From NCBI GenBank assembly GCA_023253435.1, contig JALRGJ010000024.1:1-11678 (forward strand): DNA of 11,678 nt, written 5' to 3'. This document shows positions 7,395 to 11,678 of the stretch, piece by piece. Made by a program: the position numbers and the translations under genes. Below the pieces are notes generated by a model. It was not told the DNA's origin. It did no database searches and was given only the letters and a program-made list of their open reading frames with translations. The stretch comes from Ilumatobacteraceae bacterium. GTDB taxonomy: Bacteria; Actinomycetota; Acidimicrobiia; Acidimicrobiales; Ilumatobacteraceae. Every line of letters starts with the position of its first letter. Position 1 is the first letter of the stretch.

Positions 7395-8293
7395 GCGCGC
7401 AACACTTACTCGACATTGCCTCTCTCTCACAAGAGGAGCTACGTCGAATTCTTGATCTATCAGTAGATCCTCTCGTAATTCACAAGAAACCTCTGCAAGA
7501 TAAAGGCGTTGCATTGATCTTTGAGAAACCCTCAAATAGAACACGACATTCCATGGAAATGGCCGTTGTCGCCCTTGGGGGGCATCCGGTTTACACCCGT
7601 GGTGAAGAGATTGGTTTTGACACGCGCGAAAGTGTCGAAGACGTAGCACGAATCATGGCTGGATATCACTCGGTGCTGGCAGCGCGAGTGTTTTCTCATT
7701 CTGTTGTTGAGCGGATGGCCAATGTGTCCTCCGTGCCAGTGATCAACATGTTGAGTGATATGTCGCACCCACTTCAGGCGCTTGCAGACATCATCACAAT
7801 GGAAGAACACTGCGGACCAATTTCCAGTCTGCAGGTGTCGTGGTTGGGTGACTACAACAATGTTGCTCGTTCACTTGGTGAAGCTGTGTGCAAATTGGGT
7901 GGCCACATTGCCTATGGCTGTCCGATGGGGTATGAGCCAAATGCTCACGAGTTGGATCGACTGCAATCATTTGGTGGCAAGGCTCACCATTCAACAGATC
8001 CCATAGAGGCAGTAAAAGGCGCACATGTTGTACACACAGATACATGGATTTCTATGGGACAAGAAGCAGAAGCAAGCGGGCGCAGACAAATCTTTGGTGC
8101 GTACCAGGTGAACGATCAAGTGATGAGTGCTGCGCAGCCCGATGCAAAATTCATGCACTGCATGCCCGCTCATCGGGGAGAAGAAGTGACCGCAGAAGTC
8201 TTTGATAGCTCCGTCAGTCTTGTCATTGAACAAGGGCATCACCGTTTAACTTCTGCGCGTGGTGCACTGGCATGGGTATTGGAGAAATCATGA
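7391..8293 (+). CDS. argF: Ornithine carbamoyltransferase
   Basis: Condenses ornithine with carbamoyl phosphate to give citrulline. It has 300 residues, slightly short of the usual 305-340. The carbamoyl-phosphate loop reads FEKPSNRTR with SNRTR at 48-52, where most family members have STRTR. HPLQALAD at 126-133 supplies the second carbamoyl-phosphate contact, and WLGDYNNVARSL at 151-162 the ornithine-side Asn. DTWISMGQE at 217-225 contains the SMG loop of ornithine-specific enzymes. HCMPAHRGEEVT at 256-267 holds the catalytic cysteine (Cys257). The SMG loop argues against an N-acetylornithine carbamoyltransferase, which would have explained the missing argJ. It overlaps argD and argR by 4 nt each. 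Confidence 0.96.
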   Translation: MSAQHLLDIASLSQEELRRILDLSVDPLVIHKKPLQDKGVALIFEKPSNRTRHSMEMAVVALGGHPVYTRGEEIGFDTRESVEDVARIMAGYHSVLAARVFSHSVVERMANVSSVPVINMLSDMSHPLQALADIITMEEHCGPISSLQVSWLGDYNNVARSLGEAVCKLGGHIAYGCPMGYEPNAHELDRLQSFGGKAHHSTDPIEAVKGAHVVHTDTWISMGQEAEASGRRQIFGAYQVNDQVMSAAQPDAKFMHCMPAHRGEEVTAEVFDSSVSLVIEQGHHRLTSARGALAWVLEKS

Positions 8294-8802
8294 GTACCAA
8301 ACAGCAACGCCAACAGTTGATCTCACGACTCATCGGCTCTGAGAACATTTCAAGCCAACCGCAACTCCAAGAAATCTTGCGGGAGCAGGGCATAGAAGCC
8401 ACTCAAGCCACCATTTCTCGTGACTTGGAGGAGTTAGGAGCAGTAAAGATTCGCGTCGCTGGTGGAGACACAATTTACGCGATTGCTGAGTATGCGCCTG
8501 CTCGAATTGCTCCCAGCGATCAATTGCGTCGTGTTATGGCTGAGTGGGTAGCTGAAGTAACAAGCAGTGGGAATCTTGTCGTTGTGCGCACGCCTCCGGG
8601 CTGTGCACATGTAGTTGCATCTGCGCTCGATAGAAGTGGTTTGAACGGGCTCTTAGGAACCGTTGCCGGTGATGACACCATCATGTGTGTTGCGACAGAA
8701 GACACGGGTGGCATTGGACTGGCTGAGCAACTACGCACTTTGTCTGGGGTCACAGATTCCACAGGTGGAATTCCTCGTAAGAGGGGAGAGGCAAATGTCT
8801 GA
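8290..8802 (+). CDS. argR: Arginine repressor
   Basis: Arginine-responsive transcriptional regulator of 170 residues. The N-terminal winged helix-turn-helix (about 1-70) carries TQATISRDLEELG at 38-50, with the DNA-contacting Ser43-Arg44 of the recognition helix. The C-terminal domain (about 90-155) carries NLVVVRTPPGCAHVVA and GTVAGDDT at 123-130, whose aspartates bind L-arginine at the hexamer interface. The start at 8290 is preferred over ATG 8272: it gives the ATGA overlap with argF seen at neighbouring junctions and has GGAG at 8281-8284, 5 nt upstream. The expected targets are the tandem boxes before argC, which would make the gene autoregulated. It overlaps argH by 8 nt; argG, normal at this junction in actinobacteria, is absent. 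Confidence 0.97.
   Translation: MSTKQQRQQLISRLIGSENISSQPQLQEILREQGIEATQATISRDLEELGAVKIRVAGGDTIYAIAEYAPARIAPSDQLRRVMAEWVAEVTSSGNLVVVRTPPGCAHVVASALDRSGLNGLLGTVAGDDTIMCVATEDTGGIGLAEQLRTLSGVTDSTGGIPRKRGEANV
8781..8790 (+). promoter_or_regulatory. Ribosome binding site deciding the argH start
   Basis: The purine run GAGGGGAGAG lies inside the end of argR and just before ATG 8795. It is the best Shine-Dalgarno-like site I see in the operon. It supports the internal start over the longer open frame beginning at 8663, and may raise argH translation, the only arg junction without an ATGA overlap. Confidence 0.7.
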
Positions 8803-10204
8803 AAAGAAAGTTACTGAAGGTGCCCCACTTTGGCATGGTCGTTTCCAGTCCGCGCCCGCAGATGATCTAATGGCCTACACGGAGTCCCTTTCCTTTGATA
8901 AACGGCTGTGGGCAGACGACATAGTGGGTTCACAAGCTCATGTAACCATGCTTATTGAAGTTGGATTAATGAGCGCAGACGATGGCCAAAAAGTTCTCGC
9001 TGCACTTGACCAGGTTGCAACTGAGTTTGCGGACGGTTCATTTGCTTATGAGGTGTCAGATGAAGATATTCACACGGCTATCGAGCGCCGTGTCACTCAG
9101 ATCGCCGGTGAACCTGGTGCTCGCATTCATACGGGAAGAAGTAGGAATGACCAAGTGGCCACCGCTGTTCGATTGTGGTGTAAGAGAGAAGTTGCACTCA
9201 TTCGAACACTTGTCATTGATCTAGTGGAGACGCTTGAGGGCCGTGCAGAAGAGGCCGATCTTCAAGACATCAGTCTTCCCGGATATACACATGTGCAACA
9301 CGCACAACCCATCTTGCTATCGCATCATTTACGTGCACATTGTTGGGCTTTTCTCCGTGATGCTTCCCGTCTTGCAGAGACTTTGAATCGCCTGAATGTG
9401 TCGCCACTTGGGGCTGGAGCGCTTGCAGGGTCATCTTTACCATTGGACCCTTCTGTGTCGGCGCGTGAAATGGGTTTTGGAAGCACCTTTGCAAATTCTC
9501 TCGATGCAGTGTCGGATAGAGATTTTGTTGCAGAGATCCTTTTCGATATTGCGTTATTAGGTGTGCATCTTTCCCGTATTGGCGAAGAGTGGGTTTTATG
9601 GACAAGTGCTGAATTTGGTTTTGCAACACTTGACGATGCATATGCAACCGGGTCCTCAATGCTTCCCCAGAAGAAGAATGCTGATATTGCTGAACTTGCG
9701 AGAGGCAAATCTGGTCGTCTGATTGGCAATCTGACCAGTGTTCTTGCGATGTTGAAAGGACTGCCGTTGGCCTACAACCGAGACCTCCAAGAAGACAAAG
9801 AGCCATTGTTTGATTCGGTAGATCAGGTGAGAAGAGCATTGATTGCGCTGAATGGCATGATCTCTACGGCAACGTTCAGGAAAGACAAAATGGTTGAGGC
9901 TGCAACTTCTGAAGCATTGGTGGCAACTGATCTTGCAGAGTGGCTTGTGATGAGGGGTATGCCATTTCGCGAAGCGCATGCCGTTGTTGGAAGGGTCGTA
10001 CGGGAGTCGCTTGAGTCCGGAAGCCCAATGGCACATATCGTGATGCAACATCCTCTCCTGGGCGACGAGGCAGCAGAACTCTTTGCGCCTGGTGTTGCTC
10101 TGAGAAATCGTCGTTCTCCTGGGGCAGCTGGCCCGGAAGCCGCACAAGTGCAAAGAGATCGACTCGCACAAGAGATCTCACATGCGAGAGAGTTTCATTC
10201 ATGA
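8795..10204 (+). CDS. argH: Argininosuccinate lyase
   Basis: Last step: cleaves argininosuccinate to arginine and fumarate. A fumarase/aspartase-superfamily homotetramer of 469 residues, the usual length. Motifs: WHGRFQSAP at 13-21; HTGRSRNDQVAT at 112-123 (substrate binding); LPGYTHVQHAQP at 161-172, with catalytic-region His166; and the flexible-loop signature GSSMLPQKKN at 286-295 with the catalytic serine, followed by Ala296 where Pro is usual (KKNPD). The open frame extends upstream into argR, but ATG 8795 is chosen because WHGRF should lie close to the N-terminus and an AGGGGAG ribosome binding site sits in 8782-8788, about 6 nt before the ATG. The stop overlaps the following thioesterase start by 4 nt. 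Confidence 0.98.
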   Translation: MSEKKVTEGAPLWHGRFQSAPADDLMAYTESLSFDKRLWADDIVGSQAHVTMLIEVGLMSADDGQKVLAALDQVATEFADGSFAYEVSDEDIHTAIERRVTQIAGEPGARIHTGRSRNDQVATAVRLWCKREVALIRTLVIDLVETLEGRAEEADLQDISLPGYTHVQHAQPILLSHHLRAHCWAFLRDASRLAETLNRLNVSPLGAGALAGSSLPLDPSVSAREMGFGSTFANSLDAVSDRDFVAEILFDIALLGVHLSRIGEEWVLWTSAEFGFATLDDAYATGSSMLPQKKNADIAELARGKSGRLIGNLTSVLAMLKGLPLAYNRDLQEDKEPLFDSVDQVRRALIALNGMISTATFRKDKMVEAATSEALVATDLAEWLVMRGMPFREAHAVVGRVVRESLESGSPMAHIVMQHPLLGDEAAELFAPGVALRNRRSPGAAGPEAAQVQRDRLAQEISHAREFHS

Positions 10205-10614
10205 GTTTCACGGAGAAGATTCGAGTTCGCTACAACGAATGCGACATGCAAAACGTGGTGTTCAATGCCAATTATTGGATGTATGCAGATGATGCAGTTG
10301 CTCAGTGGATGAGAAGTGCAGTGAGTTCACTTTCCGGTTCAGATGGGACTCTTGTCTCATGGTCCGCGCTCGGGTTTGACTTCATGTTAAAGACTGCGAC
10401 CGGAACGTGGCATAAGGGGGCTACGTATGGTGACATCATCAATGCGTCATGCTCCGTGTCTCGATGGGGAAATACATCATTTGATGTACTCGTATCAATG
10501 ACGGTGGGTAACGACCCCATTTTTGACTGTTCCATCACTTATGTGAGTGTTACCCCAGGAACACACTCACCGGCAGTAGTTCCAGAAAAGATTCGCATAG
10601 CGCTAAGCAAGTAG
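10201..10614 (+). CDS. Hotdog-fold acyl-CoA thioesterase (4HBT/YbgC-like)
   Basis: A 137-residue single-domain protein of the 4-hydroxybenzoyl-CoA thioesterase family, expected to hydrolyse a small acyl-CoA in the cytoplasm as a tetramer. The family signature is at the N-terminus: VRYNECDMQNVVFNANY at 9-25, with Asp15 at the catalytic acid position and the Asn/Tyr of the hotdog helix. YGDIINASCSVSRWGNTSFD (76-95) fits the central strands. The ATG overlaps the argH stop by 4 nt and follows GAGAGAG at 10186-10192, so it is read as the last gene of the arg operon. Its substrate is unknown. A link to acetyl or acyl-CoA turnover in arginine synthesis is possible but unsupported; simple co-transcription is the simpler reading. 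Its 3' end overlaps the convergent gene by 12 bp. Confidence 0.85.
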   Translation: MSFTEKIRVRYNECDMQNVVFNANYWMYADDAVAQWMRSAVSSLSGSDGTLVSWSALGFDFMLKTATGTWHKGATYGDIINASCSVSRWGNTSFDVLVSMTVGNDPIFDCSITYVSVTPGTHSPAVVPEKIRIALSK

Positions 10615-11646
10615 TTCTTCGCCAATCCACTTCATGTCCTGGCCGTGGTAGCCAATTTCAGCTAATCGAAACTCGCGAACTGTGTCTCCTTGCCACACTG
10701 TGGCGCGAACATCGGCAACAGCTCCTGCCGGTTCCATTCGGGCCCACACGAGAGGGCGTGAGAGCGATGTGTGCGCGCCATAAGCGTGAAGAGTTTCTTT
10801 TAGGGATTTCTGAACATGCTCACCTAGGTACTGCCATGTAATGGAATGAAACACCACGACCGGAGATTCTCGTGAAGTCAACAACTGTTGCTGCAACCAC
10901 GTGTCGGCAGATTGTGCATCCACCACAGGGGGGTGGTTTTTGGCGATTGAAATTGCCGCTTGAAGTCGATTCATTCGATCTATTTGGTCTGGCCAAACAA
11001 AGGAGAGAAGTTTCCATTCTTCAGAGGGATCACAGACATCAATAGGGGAGACATCAACACCACGTCTATGGGAGACGGACACACACTCAGGACCAATGTC
11101 GGGCGTACTGGCAAACCAGCTATCAGGAAATGACAGTTCAGACAACGGATCTCCCATGAGGAGATGGTCTCGTCGGGCAAAAAATTTGTCAAAGTTCAGG
11201 TTCAACCCCGCACTTGCACCCAACTCCAACCATTCACACTCTGAAATTCCAAAACGAGTGAGCCAATGTGTCAAAACAAGATGCACCACGCTGCGACCAA
11301 CCTCATTTGTTTGCACTTGAGATCGCAAGCCATGTTCAATTTCAGAAATATGTCTGGGAAAACTCGCGATGAATTCAGAAGTGAAATTTGCTGTAGGACT
11401 TCCACCAACCGTTGGATAGTGCCGAGCCAATGCTTGGTCATCTCCCTGAAGTACAACTCTGTGAAGTGCGCCTGCTAATCGAAGCGGTATTGCATCGTTG
11501 ACAGGCCAATTGCTGCATCCGTGCAAGATCTCAAATGTCGGACCATGGGCCTTGTAGTCAATTGCTAAATCTGAAAAGAGCCGTGAGTACATTTCAGAAC
11601 CCAGCCGCTCGCATGCAATGGCCTGTATCTCGAGTGCTTGTGCCAT
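10603..11646 (-). CDS. DUF2332 family protein
   Basis: A 347-residue protein that I place in the DUF2332 family, common in actinobacteria and of unknown function. Conserved features: QAIACERLGSEMYSRL near the N-terminus; DAIPLRLAGALHRVVLQG at 51-68; ARHYPTVGG at 74-82; QTNEVGRS at 112-119; LELGASAGLNLNFDKF at 140-155; the WPDQIDRMNRLQAA segment at 218-231; and WARMEPAG at 301-308. The glycine-rich LELGASAGLNL resembles motif I of SAM-dependent methyltransferases, so a methyltransferase-like fold is possible. No signal peptide or membrane helix is apparent. ATG 11646 places the QA..C..LGS motif close to the start, as in relatives, but no ribosome binding site is seen and the frame stays open to the window edge, so translation could begin further upstream. 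It is convergent with the arg operon. Confidence 0.8.
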   Translation of the reverse strand: MAQALEIQAIACERLGSEMYSRLFSDLAIDYKAHGPTFEILHGCSNWPVNDAIPLRLAGALHRVVLQGDDQALARHYPTVGGSPTANFTSEFIASFPRHISEIEHGLRSQVQTNEVGRSVVHLVLTHWLTRFGISECEWLELGASAGLNLNFDKFFARRDHLLMGDPLSELSFPDSWFASTPDIGPECVSVSHRRGVDVSPIDVCDPSEEWKLLSFVWPDQIDRMNRLQAAISIAKNHPPVVDAQSADTWLQQQLLTSRESPVVVFHSITWQYLGEHVQKSLKETLHAYGAHTSLSRPLVWARMEPAGAVADVRATVWQGDTVREFRLAEIGYHGQDMKWIGEELLA

Positions 11647-11678
11647 GGGGTCGTCAGAGTCGTTGATGTGACGAGATG

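Noticed and set aside
8272..8289. An upstream ATG that would add six residues to ArgR.
   Set aside because: ATG 8290 has a GGAG site 5 nt upstream and makes the 4-nt overlap typical of this operon; the added residues are not conserved ArgR sequence.
7391..8293. The idea that this carbamoyltransferase acts on N-acetylornithine, which would explain the absence of argJ.
   Set aside because: The SMG loop (DTWISMG) of ornithine-specific enzymes is present, so ordinary ornithine carbamoyltransferase is the better reading.
8663..8794. An upstream in-frame start that would add 44 residues to ArgH.
   Set aside because: The extension is the argR coding region read in another frame; ATG 8795 has a strong ribosome binding site and gives the normal ArgH N-terminus.
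9270..9839. A 189-codon open frame on the - strand opposite argH.
   Set aside because: It lies wholly within a well-conserved ArgH coding region, and its composition looks like an antisense shadow.

Overview
The window is a gene-dense stretch of bacterial chromosome. All genes except the last lie on the + strand. The order rplT, TrmH/TsnR-type RNA methyltransferase, pheS, pheT, argC, argB, argD, argF, argR, argH is the actinobacterial arrangement: Mycobacterium tuberculosis has rplT-tsnR-pheS-pheT-argCJBDFRGH, with a few extra genes interposed. The phylum Actinomycetota is therefore likely. The moderate GC by eye, very short gaps, the FEKPSNRTR-type ornithine carbamoyltransferase and the DUF2332 neighbour suggest a streamlined, possibly aquatic member such as Acidimicrobiia. 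That finer placement is inference.

Region 1 (1-4268) is translation machinery: the last codons of ribosomal protein L20, an RNA 2'-O-methyltransferase starting at TTG, and both subunits of phenylalanyl-tRNA synthetase, with pheS and pheT overlapping by 4 nt. Region 2 (4269-4306) is a 38-nt gap. It is filled by two 18-bp ARG-box-like palindromes 2 bp apart, which overlap a sigma70-type promoter placed so that the argC mRNA would have almost no leader. Region 3 (4307-10614) is an arginine operon, argC-B-D-F-R-H, plus a hotdog-fold thioesterase. Every junction overlaps: 4-nt ATGA overlaps throughout, except 8 nt between argR and argH. Region 4 (10603-11646) is a convergent DUF2332 gene on the - strand, whose 3' end overlaps the thioesterase gene by 12 bp.

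The arg enzymes act in order. ArgB phosphorylates N-acetylglutamate, ArgC reduces it to the semialdehyde, ArgD transaminates it to N-acetylornithine, ArgF carbamoylates ornithine, and ArgH releases arginine from argininosuccinate. ArgR with bound arginine probably represses the operon, including its own gene, at the tandem boxes, and ArgB carries the signature of the arginine-inhibited form. Two pathway genes usually found in this cluster are absent: argJ (between argC and argB) and argG (between argR and argH). The cell must supply deacetylation/acetyl recycling and argininosuccinate synthase from elsewhere, or do without them.

No gene-free stretch exceeds 50 bases. I see no tRNA or rRNA gene, CRISPR array, insertion sequence, phage gene or intrinsic terminator. 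I found no clearly new multi-gene system. The points most worth a second look are the tandem ARG boxes with a near-leaderless argC, the reduced arg operon, and the thioesterase appended to it.
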